From MWDF01 sp964577435 (GTDB lineage: Bacteria; Bacillota; DTU025; MWDF01), in NCBI GenBank assembly GCA_964577435.1, contig CAZNZD010000085.1, forward strand, positions 1 to 5,650: a stretch of 5,650 nucleotides of DNA, in the 5' to 3' direction. The translations under genes were made by a program, and so were the position numbers. Position 1 is the stretch's first letter, and each line of letters opens with the position of its first letter. Of the stretch, positions 1 through 5,602 are shown piece by piece. The notes under the pieces were generated by a model. It saw only the letters and a program-made list of their open reading frames with translations. It was not told where the DNA came from and made no database searches.

Positions 1-158
1 TCGATGAGCGACACCTTGCTGGGCTTCACTATCATATGGTCCGTGCCAGGTATCCTTGCGCTGACGTTTCCTCCGCTTCCGGTCTGTATGCCCCTTGTGT
101 AGGCCCTCCGGCAGGCGAGCTCCACGTCCTTTTTTATGCTCATTATGAGATCTTCCAT
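1..158 (-). CDS. Class II aldolase/adducin family protein, N-terminal part (runs off window)
   Basis: Only the first 52 codons are in the window; the 3' end lies before position 1. The visible part reads as the family's N-terminal helix (residues 1-22) followed by GIQTGSGGNVSARIPG (residues 23-38) and MIVKPSKVSL (42-51). The G-x-GN(V/I)S element, with Asn31, matches the phosphate-binding loop near the start of fuculose-phosphate aldolase, and the second segment matches the strand usually read as (I/M)(L/V)(I/V)(K/T)P. The zinc histidines and catalytic acid lie outside. Family members are cytosolic Zn enzymes that act on phosphorylated sugars: aldolases, epimerases, 3-oxo-tetronate-4-phosphate decarboxylase (OtnC) or methylthioribulose-1-phosphate dehydratase (MtnB). 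The subfamily cannot be decided here. I chose ATG at 158 because GGAGGT lies 7 bases upstream; the in-frame ATG at 173 overlaps that site and has only a weaker AAGG 11 bases upstream. The RuBisCO-like gene ends 40 bases upstream, which suggests the two share a pathway. Confidence 0.85.
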   Translation of the reverse strand, partial: MEDLIMSIKKDVELACRRAYTRGIQTGSGGNVSARIPGTDHMIVKPSKVSLI

Positions 159-165
159 CTGTCTT

Positions 166-171
166 ACCTCC
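166..171 (-). promoter_or_regulatory. Ribosome binding site deciding the aldolase start
   Basis: GGAGGT on the minus strand lies 7 bases before the ATG at 158. It overlaps the other possible ATG at 173, so it favours the shorter protein. Confidence 0.75.
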
Positions 172-198
172 ATACGGTCATTATCCTTCAGGCGGGCC

Positions 199-1455
199 TT
201 AAGCCTTCTTGCCCCACCTTGCCATCGCCCTTCCGAGCTCCGGGCCCTCCTTTGCAGCGTCCTCCAGGCTTAGGCCCCTCATGGTCGCATCCACCGCCGC
301 CATCATCGCCCTTGCGCCGGCCGTGGCGCCGTCCGGGTGGCCCTGGATTCCGCCGCCCACCGCTATGATTATGTCCTTGCCGAAGCTCTTCACCGCAAAC
401 GGGACGGTAAGCGGCGTGACGCCTCCTCCGACCACGGTAAGAACTTGCTTCACGTCGCCTAAGGGAAGCCTGTGCTTCTGCACCGTCATCTGAAGTTCCT
501 GGAAGCCCTCTCCTCCCATGCCGAGAGGATAGAGGGTGACCACCGCGTCCGCGCCGGCGAGCCTTCCCAGCCTTCCGAGAAGAAGCGAGGTGCTCAAGCC
601 CTGGGGATAGCCGGTCATCACGCCTACTCCTGCCGCATGCGCAAGGAACATCACCTTGTCGCCGAACTCGGATGTGAGCGCGGCCAGGCTGTCGAGGCCG
701 GTGAACACGAAGTTAACCATGACGCCCTTCGCCCCGCCGTCTATCGCAGCTTTTATGTTGTCGCGCATCCTGTCGTGCCTGTCGGTGACGTTGGGAAGGT
801 AGATCGGCGCCTTGCCCCTCTCGGCTGCAATCCTTGCCTGGGCCTTCCCGTACTCCCTCACCCTGTCGGCCACGGAGTTGAAGGAGGTGTTTCCCATGAG
901 CTCGTCGTCCTTGATGATATCGACGCCCCCCGAGCCGGACGCGTAGAAGAACTCCGCACCTGCAGTCGCGGGAAAGCCCGTGCAGGGCTTGATCATATTC
1001 ATGACTATCGGCCTGTCGTAGACTTCCGTAAGCTTCCTCACCCCGTCTATGCCGAAGTGCGGGCCGTGGAAGGCTTTCTTAGCCTTTCCGACCAGCTCCA
1101 CGTCTATGAGCTTCGCGCAAAGCGCGGTAGAGGCGTCGTTTCCGGCAAGCGTGGTCAAAAGCATCGAGATGGACCCACCTATGTTACTGTACGGGAACGC
1201 CACCCTAAGCACATACGCGCCGGGCTCCTGGGCGGGCACCGGATAACATCCGACGACTCTTCCCTGGTGATCCTCAACCATCTGCTTTGTTATGCCGGGC
1301 ACCGGCATCCAGGTGCCGGTCGACTGGCCGACAGCGAACATCCCCAGCTTGTTGAGCGCGTCGTCCCCGGTCACCCCGGTCACGAAGTAGGTCCCGAGGA
1401 CGTAATCCCCTCCGTAAATGGATTCGGGGTTGTCGTAAGGCAGTCCGTAGAACAT
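199..1455 (-). CDS. RuBisCO-like protein (form IV RuBisCO large-chain homologue)
   Basis: A 418-residue cytosolic protein, a normal length for form IV. It has the RuBisCO N-terminal domain (about 1-130) and TIM-barrel domain (about 140-418). By alignment from memory to spinach RuBisCO, the following are kept: T48-W49 (T65-W66), N106 (N123), K156 in MIKP (K175), the carbamate/metal centre K182-D183-D184-E185 (K201, D203, E204), H273 (H294), and the phosphate loops GGG 343-345 and GGGIQGHP 367-374. K156 to K182 is 26 residues, exactly as in spinach K175 to K201. Not kept: E60 (G43), K177 (C158), R295 (A274), H327 (V306), loop-6 K334 (M313) and S379 (G343). It is therefore not expected to fix CO2. 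Known relatives enolise, isomerise or decarboxylate phosphorylated keto-sugars (methionine salvage, D-apiose catabolism). The sugar importer upstream and the aldolase downstream favour sugar-acid catabolism. The start has GGGAGG 6 bases upstream. The family is certain; the reaction is unknown. Confidence 0.95.
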   Translation of the reverse strand: MFYGLPYDNPESIYGGDYVLGTYFVTGVTGDDALNKLGMFAVGQSTGTWMPVPGITKQMVEDHQGRVVGCYPVPAQEPGAYVLRVAFPYSNIGGSISMLLTTLAGNDASTALCAKLIDVELVGKAKKAFHGPHFGIDGVRKLTEVYDRPIVMNMIKPCTGFPATAGAEFFYASGSGGVDIIKDDELMGNTSFNSVADRVREYGKAQARIAAERGKAPIYLPNVTDRHDRMRDNIKAAIDGGAKGVMVNFVFTGLDSLAALTSEFGDKVMFLAHAAGVGVMTGYPQGLSTSLLLGRLGRLAGADAVVTLYPLGMGGEGFQELQMTVQKHRLPLGDVKQVLTVVGGGVTPLTVPFAVKSFGKDIIIAVGGGIQGHPDGATAGARAMMAAVDATMRGLSLEDAAKEGPELGRAMARWGKKA

Positions 1456-1460
1456 GTGAA

Positions 1461-1467
1461 ACCTCCC
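1461..1467 (-). promoter_or_regulatory. Ribosome binding site of the RuBisCO-like gene
   Basis: GGGAGGT on the minus strand, with 6 bases between GGGAGG and the ATG at 1455. It lies in the 41-base gap after the UPF0261 gene, and no promoter is obvious there. Confidence 0.75.
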
Positions 1468-1496
1468 TTGTAGCTTATAGGCTTCCAGGCCGGTGC

Positions 1497-2720
1497 TTAG
1501 CGCATAGCCTTCAGAAGCCTTATCATCTCGTCGGCCGCCACCCTGCTGAAGGCGGGCTCGTTTATGTGCGCGTCGGTCTCTACCACCCTTGTGGAAGGCG
1601 AGATCCTGCTTAGTATGTGTCCGATGATTATCTCATCTATGGCGGGGTCCCATATGGGTCCGCCCTTGTAGCTGCTCTGGTGGAAGCCGCCCCTGGGAAT
1701 TACCAGCGTAAGCGGGCCTTTTGCCTTCGAGAGCCTCTCTCCGATCACTGTGCCCACCTTGTGCGCCTCATCTTCGATTAGCTTAATGTGCTGTATGGTG
1801 GGGTGCTGGTAGACGAACTTGCGCCTTCCATATTCCCGCACCTTGTCGAGGTCGATCACCTCGTAATCGATGACGTCCGAGGCTCCAAGCGACACCACCT
1901 GTGGTATCCCCTTCTCGGCTGCCATGAGGAGCCTGTCCTTAGCGCCTGAGCAATGCCCACCGAAGAACTCGGCGTCGATCTCGTGCAATGTAAGGTCCAT
2001 GGCTGCGTCTATCGTGTCCTGCCCGATTAGCTCCTCCATGGCGGGGCCTCCCGCGCCGTTGGCGTGGAAGGTGACCACATCGTAGCCCTCCTCCTCGAGG
2101 TAGGACACCGCGCGGCTTACTCCGTCGTTCGTAACCCCCAGCATGGTCGCGCCTACGAGTATCCTGTCTGTCTTCTGCACCCTGTTTCCGGCGTGCTCCG
2201 CCATGCCCACGATGGCCCCAACTGCGTTGTCCATCACGGCTTTTGTGACGGGATTTACTCCCAGGATGTCGCCCACCGAGTGCATAAGGGTCATGTCCTT
2301 GGTGCCCACAAACGGGCCGAAGGGCCTGTTGCTGGACGCCATGGTCGAGAGCATCAGTTTAGGCACTCCCAGAGGCAGCGTCTTCATGGCGGACGTGCCC
2401 ATGGTGGTGTTCTGAAGGCCCCCCATGGAGAACACGGCCGAAAGCCTCCCCTCGGCATATAGCTTGGGTATAAGCACCTCGAGGCCTGAGGTCATGGTGC
2501 TTATCCTCACCCTTTTCTCCTTGTCCTTAACGGTATCCCAGTCTATGCCGGTGGCTGCTGCCACCTCATGCCTTGCTATGTCCGGCGTGAAGTACGGCGG
2601 CTCCTTGACCCCGACGTCAATTATGAGGGCCTTCGAGCCGAACCGCTCTATCGCTTCCTTGACATACTGGGTTTCCTTGCCCTTCGTGTCCAGCGAGGTG
2701 ATGACTGCGATAGTCTTCAT
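1497..2720 (-). CDS. UPF0261 / Tm-1-like ATP-binding domain protein
   Basis: A 407-residue soluble protein of the UPF0261 family, related to the N-terminal domain of tomato Tm-1, which binds ATP and viral replication proteins. The bacterial role is unknown. Visible family marks are MKTIAVITSLDTKGKE (1-16), the VGVKEPPYFTPDI stretch (36-48), GGLQNTTMGTSAM (100-112), LPLGVPKLMLSTMAS (115-129), VGTKDMTLMHSVGDI (138-152), GVTNDGV (195-201), FHANGAGGPAMEELI (218-232) and RGGFHQSS (343-350). It covers the whole usual UPF0261 length and lacks the second TIM-barrel domain of plant Tm-1. The reading frame stays open upstream to 2930, but that part runs through the end of the previous gene and is low-complexity, so I start at ATG 2720, where the family begins. 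The site before this start is poor (CCTTGTCAT), so translation may be weak or coupled. Its place between a hydrolase and a RuBisCO-like protein suggests a metabolic role, but no reaction can be assigned. Confidence 0.92.
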   Translation of the reverse strand: MKTIAVITSLDTKGKETQYVKEAIERFGSKALIIDVGVKEPPYFTPDIARHEVAAATGIDWDTVKDKEKRVRISTMTSGLEVLIPKLYAEGRLSAVFSMGGLQNTTMGTSAMKTLPLGVPKLMLSTMASSNRPFGPFVGTKDMTLMHSVGDILGVNPVTKAVMDNAVGAIVGMAEHAGNRVQKTDRILVGATMLGVTNDGVSRAVSYLEEEGYDVVTFHANGAGGPAMEELIGQDTIDAAMDLTLHEIDAEFFGGHCSGAKDRLLMAAEKGIPQVVSLGASDVIDYEVIDLDKVREYGRRKFVYQHPTIQHIKLIEDEAHKVGTVIGERLSKAKGPLTLVIPRGGFHQSSYKGGPIWDPAIDEIIIGHILSRISPSTRVVETDAHINEPAFSRVAADEMIRLLKAMR

Positions 2721-2727
2721 ATGACAA

Positions 2728-2781
2728 GGCCGGGATGGCTGTCTTCGAAGGCCCGAGCCCTCTTGGACCTCCCTCCCGGCC
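2728..2781 (-). repeat. GC-rich inverted repeat in the gap between hydrolase and UPF0261 genes
   Basis: GGCCGGGA (2728-2735) and TCCCGGCC (2774-2781) are perfect 8-base inverted copies with a 38-base loop. The loop holds GGGAGG-type purine runs, a possible inner GGTCC/GGGCC pairing, and the palindrome CTTCGAAG. The 3' arm ends 7 bases before the UPF0261 ATG. No T-run follows, so it is not a classical terminator. It could stabilise or process the mRNA, or set translation of the gene downstream. It may also be a chance match in GC-rich DNA. Confidence 0.4.
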
Positions 2782-2803
2782 GCACCCCCAATCGGTGTGA
2801 TGT

Positions 2804-3613
2804 TTACTTCTTGGGTATCGGGAACGTTCCGTACTTCTTGGCGAGCTCCTCTATCTCGGGCTCGTGGGAGGGCAGTATGAAGCGCTGCTCCTTGGCCCTC
2901 TTCTTCATCTCGACGATGCTGTTCCAGCACTCGACGACGTTGGCGTACCTGGCCGGAGGAGTGATCTCATAGAACATGTCCGGCACGGGCTTGAGGTTGT
3001 CGTAGATGAATATCGCGTCGCCGCAGAGGATGTATGAGCCGTCCTCGCAGTCGACTTCCACTGACATGTGGCCCGGCGAGTGCCCGAAGCTCTCGAACAC
3101 CCTTACTCCGGGGACTATCTCCTGCTCGCCCTCCACGGTCTCGATCTTAAGGCCTGTGAATGGGGCCCTTATGCCGAGCTTGGGATGCTCGTAGGACTTG
3201 TAGTAGAGCGGTATGGGGTTCTGGCAGAACTCCCACTCCTTCTTGTGCGCGATGAACCTTGCGTTTACGAACTTCTCCATGTTGTGCATGTGGTCCCAGT
3301 GCATGTGCGTGAAGATGACGATGTCGATGTCCTCGCACTTGATGCCGAGCTTGGCCAGCTGCTCATGTATCGCAAAGCCGTCCGGCTGGTAGCTTCCGGG
3401 ATGATGGTACTTGTTGGCTATCTCGGTGTTGGACATGCCGGTGTCGACCAGCACGAGCTTGTCTCCGCCCTCGATTAGGAATGCCATGCAGGGCAGAAGG
3501 AGCTTGCCGTCGTCGACGTTGTGGTACTTGTGGGTCGAGTGGTGATACTGGTACTGCTTCTTGTAGGTTTCAGCGTAGCCGGTGTTGATGGGTCTGATCG
3601 TAAGGTTGGCCAT
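2804..3613 (-). CDS. Metallo-beta-lactamase-fold hydrolase, N-acyl-homoserine-lactonase-like
   Basis: A 269-residue zinc hydrolase with no signal peptide, so probably cytosolic. The HxHxDH motif is HMHWDH (103-108), and further ligands fit H182 in GHSPGH (177-182), D199 in CGDAIF (197-202) and H250 in LPSHEPE (248-254). This set and order match the two-zinc site of AiiA-type lactonases (H104, H106, D108, H109, H169, D191, H235). VLVDTG (54-59) is the usual early strand. The position of AiiA Tyr194 appears to be Phe202 here, so acyl-homoserine lactone hydrolysis should not be assumed. Inside a sugar-uptake operon it more likely opens a sugar lactone or cleaves an ester or thioester; this is inference. 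The start has AAGGAGG 7 bases upstream. The gap to the permease gene before it is 31 bases, and 83 bases follow it before the next gene. Confidence 0.92.
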   Translation of the reverse strand: MANLTIRPINTGYAETYKKQYQYHHSTHKYHNVDDGKLLLPCMAFLIEGGDKLVLVDTGMSNTEIANKYHHPGSYQPDGFAIHEQLAKLGIKCEDIDIVIFTHMHWDHMHNMEKFVNARFIAHKKEWEFCQNPIPLYYKSYEHPKLGIRAPFTGLKIETVEGEQEIVPGVRVFESFGHSPGHMSVEVDCEDGSYILCGDAIFIYDNLKPVPDMFYEITPPARYANVVECWNSIVEMKKRAKEQRFILPSHEPEIEELAKKYGTFPIPKK

Positions 3614-3620
3614 TGGTGTT

Positions 3621-3628
3621 CCTCCTTT
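3621..3628 (-). promoter_or_regulatory. Strong ribosome binding site of the metallo-hydrolase gene
   Basis: AAAGGAGG on the minus strand lies 7 bases before the ATG at 3613, a near-ideal site in a 31-base gap. It suggests this enzyme is translated efficiently. Confidence 0.8.
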
Positions 3629-3644
3629 TTCTTTCTGCTAATTC

Positions 3645-4640
3645 CTATTGCGCCAGCTTCTTCATGCGCAGGTCCATGATCACGGATGCGAGGATTACGC
3701 CGCCGAGCACCACTGAGTGCCACAAGGAGCGCACGCCCAGCAGATTCAAGCCGTTTACGACCAGCGTAAGGGTGATGGCGCCGATTATCGTGCCGAAGAT
3801 GCTGCCCTCGCCTCCGCGAAGGGATGCGCCTCCTATGATGACCGCGGCGAGGGACTGCAGCTGCAGCGCCTCTCCCATGTTGACCTCGGCGGCGTCTAGC
3901 CTTGCCAGCATCAGAAGGCCCGCTATGCCCGCCATGAGGCCCGCTAGCGTGTAGACTACCATGATGTTCTTCTTGACCTTGATTCCGGAGTAGAACGCCG
4001 CCTCCTTGTTCGCTCCAAGCGCATATACCTGCCTGCCGAATACGGTCTTCACGAACAGGAAGTTCATTATGACGGCTAGGATCGCTGCGATTATGATAGG
4101 CACGGGTATGGGGCCGATGTAGCCTATCCCTATCCACCTGTATACCCTCGGGAAGCCGTAGATTACCTGCCCCTGCATCAGAAGAAGCGCCATGCCCTCG
4201 GAGATCCACTTGGAGCCGTATGTGGCTACGAACGGCGGCAGCTTGATGTAACCGACCATGAAGCCGTTGAAGCAGCCCACGCCCGCTCCCAAGAGGAGCC
4301 CGATAACGACTGCAAGTGCCAGGGGGACGCCGGATCTCATCATCTGCCCTGTCGCGCAGCCCACGAACGCGAGCACGCCGCCTACGGACAGGTCGATGCC
4401 CCCGGTTAGAAGCACCCCGGTGAGCCCGAGGCCTATGACTATGAGAAACGTCGACTGCCTGAGGACGTTTATGAGGTTGCTCCAGGTGAAGAAGTCCTCG
4501 CTGAGGATGGATAGGGCTATCATGAGGACTATAAGGAAGGTAAGCCTGAACAGAGGCGCAATCGCCTCCCTTGCCTTCAGCCTGTCGTTTACTATTGCGA
4601 CCGCCTTGGGGGTGCCCTTCATCCCTGAACCTTCGTTCAT
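3645..4640 (-). CDS. Sugar ABC importer permease, RbsC type (second of two)
   Basis: A 331-residue inner-membrane protein of the BPD_transp_2/RbsC family. A cytosolic N-terminus of about 30 residues precedes hydrophobic segments starting near 31, 64, 86, 106, 180, 226, 264 and 308. Family signatures are TGGIDLSVG (79-87), LPPFVATYGS (134-143), FGRQVYALGANKEAA (201-215), and the cytoplasmic coupling region IIGGASLRGGEGSIFGT (268-284), which contacts the ATPase. It forms the membrane channel with the permease encoded just upstream, carrying a monosaccharide or related compound handed over by a periplasmic or lipid-anchored binding protein; the substrate cannot be read from the sequence. Its ATG overlaps the stop of the other permease (ATGA), which implies translational coupling. 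AGGAG is 3 bases and GGAGG 12 bases upstream of this ATG; Met7 (4622), with GAAGG 7 bases upstream, is a possible alternative start. Confidence 0.95.
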   Translation of the reverse strand: MNEGSGMKGTPKAVAIVNDRLKAREAIAPLFRLTFLIVLMIALSILSEDFFTWSNLINVLRQSTFLIVIGLGLTGVLLTGGIDLSVGGVLAFVGCATGQMMRSGVPLALAVVIGLLLGAGVGCFNGFMVGYIKLPPFVATYGSKWISEGMALLLMQGQVIYGFPRVYRWIGIGYIGPIPVPIIIAAILAVIMNFLFVKTVFGRQVYALGANKEAAFYSGIKVKKNIMVVYTLAGLMAGIAGLLMLARLDAAEVNMGEALQLQSLAAVIIGGASLRGGEGSIFGTIIGAITLTLVVNGLNLLGVRSLWHSVVLGGVILASVIMDLRMKKLAQ

Positions 4641-5602
4641 GCTCTCCTGACGCCTCCTTTCGCGGCCTGCCTGAAGCGGACGTCCAGGATTATGGCCGTA
4701 AGTACAATGGCGCCGATGAGCGCGTACTGGTACATGTTGGGCACGCCCACGACGTTAAGGCCGTTTCTGAGTATGGATATCAGGGCTACGCCTATTACGG
4801 TCCTGCTTATGGAACCGTTGCCCTCCTCGAAGGAGGTGCCGCCAATTATGCTGGCCCCGATTGCGTCGAACTCCCAGCCCATGGCCGCTGCCGAGTATCC
4901 GGAGCCCGTCCTGGACGCCACGATTAGCCCGCCGATCGCCGCAAGGAAGCCGCACATCATGTACACGGATATCGAGGCCTTCCCGACGTTCAAGCCGACG
5001 CCTCTTAGGGCCTCGGAGTTGCCTCCGAGCGAGACTATGTTGCGCCCGAAAGCCGTGTAGTTCATGAGTATCCAGCAGAAGGCGAAGACCACCGTGGCGA
5101 TTAGTATCGGCATGCTTATCCCGAGCACCTTGCCGCTTGCCAGAAACAGCAGAGCCGGGTCGAGCGCCTGTATGGAATACCCTTCGGTTATGACGAGGCC
5201 GATTCCGAATATGACGTTACCTGTGCCGAGCGTGGCGATGAACGGGGGTAGCTTGAGCTTTGCGACTGCCACGCCGTTAATGAAGCCGCAGAGCACACCC
5301 ACCGCGATGCCGGCGAGAAACGCCCAGCCTATCCAGATCTTCGCCCTCAGCATTATCGAGACTACGACTCCGACCATGCCCATCACGTAACCGATCGAAA
5401 GGTCCGTACCTTCTGTCATGATGACCATCGTCACGCCGATGGCGACGATGAGAAGCGGAGCCGCCTGGTTTCCGACGTTCTCAAGGTTTCCAAGGGTGAA
5501 GAAGCCGGGAGCGGCGATGCCGTAGATGGCGATCATGAGCAGTATTATGTATGTCGCCGGCGGTACCTTCCTCAGAAAGCCCATGAGCTTACTGCCTTGC
5601 AT
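4637..5602 (-). CDS. Sugar ABC importer permease, RbsC type (first of two)
   Basis: A 321-residue inner-membrane protein of the same family as its neighbour but clearly divergent from it, so the channel is probably a heterodimer. It has TEGTDLSIG (63-71) in place of the usual GGIDLSVG, LPPFIATLGT (118-127), FGRNIVSLGGNSEA (185-198), and the coupling region SIIGGTSFEEGNGSI (251-265) followed by SRT (266-268). There is Arg267 where the neighbour has glycine (FGT). Hydrophobic segments start near 16, 48, 72, 92, 162, 211, 246 and 290. The C-terminus is basic (RFRQAAKGGVRR), as expected for a cytosolic tail. The gene starts inside the end of the upstream gene (14-base overlap) and ends in a 4-base overlap with the next permease. 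Only a weak GGGGGTG lies before its ATG, so coupled translation from the upstream gene is likely. Confidence 0.95.
   Translation of the reverse strand: MQGSKLMGFLRKVPPATYIILLMIAIYGIAAPGFFTLGNLENVGNQAAPLLIVAIGVTMVIMTEGTDLSIGYVMGMVGVVVSIMLRAKIWIGWAFLAGIAVGVLCGFINGVAVAKLKLPPFIATLGTGNVIFGIGLVITEGYSIQALDPALLFLASGKVLGISMPILIATVVFAFCWILMNYTAFGRNIVSLGGNSEALRGVGLNVGKASISVYMMCGFLAAIGGLIVASRTGSGYSAAAMGWEFDAIGASIIGGTSFEEGNGSISRTVIGVALISILRNGLNVVGVPNMYQYALIGAIVLTAIILDVRFRQAAKGGVRRA

Noticed and set aside
36..368. A proline-rich 110-codon plus-strand frame
   Set aside because: It lies opposite the aldolase start and the RuBisCO-like C-terminus; the proline runs are reverse readings of Gly-rich codons.
199..1455. 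True CO2-fixing RuBisCO (form I, II or III)
   Set aside because: K177, R295, H327, K334 and S379 equivalents are replaced, and no small subunit or phosphoribulokinase gene is in the window.
472..1473. A 333-codon open frame on the plus strand opposite the RuBisCO-like gene
   Set aside because: It is a complementary-strand shadow produced by GC-rich codon bias. Its peptide shows no recognisable family and is His/Arg/Val-rich, while the minus strand encodes a clear RuBisCO homologue.
2728..2781. Rho-independent terminator between hydrolase and UPF0261 genes
   Set aside because: There is no T-run after the 3' arm, the loop is long (38 bases), and the next gene starts 7 bases later in the same direction.
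2721..2930. Upstream extension of the UPF0261 frame by 70 codons to an ATG at 2930
   Set aside because: The extension overlaps the end of the hydrolase gene and has low-complexity Arg/Gln/Gly composition; UPF0261 proteins begin at the MKTIAV segment, so the ATG at 2720 is used.
3475..4209. A 244-codon open frame on the minus strand overlapping the second permease and the hydrolase
   Set aside because: It spans the end of one real gene and the start of another in a shifted frame. The peptide is Arg/His/Gly-rich with no domain, and its end repeats the hydrolase start in the wrong frame.
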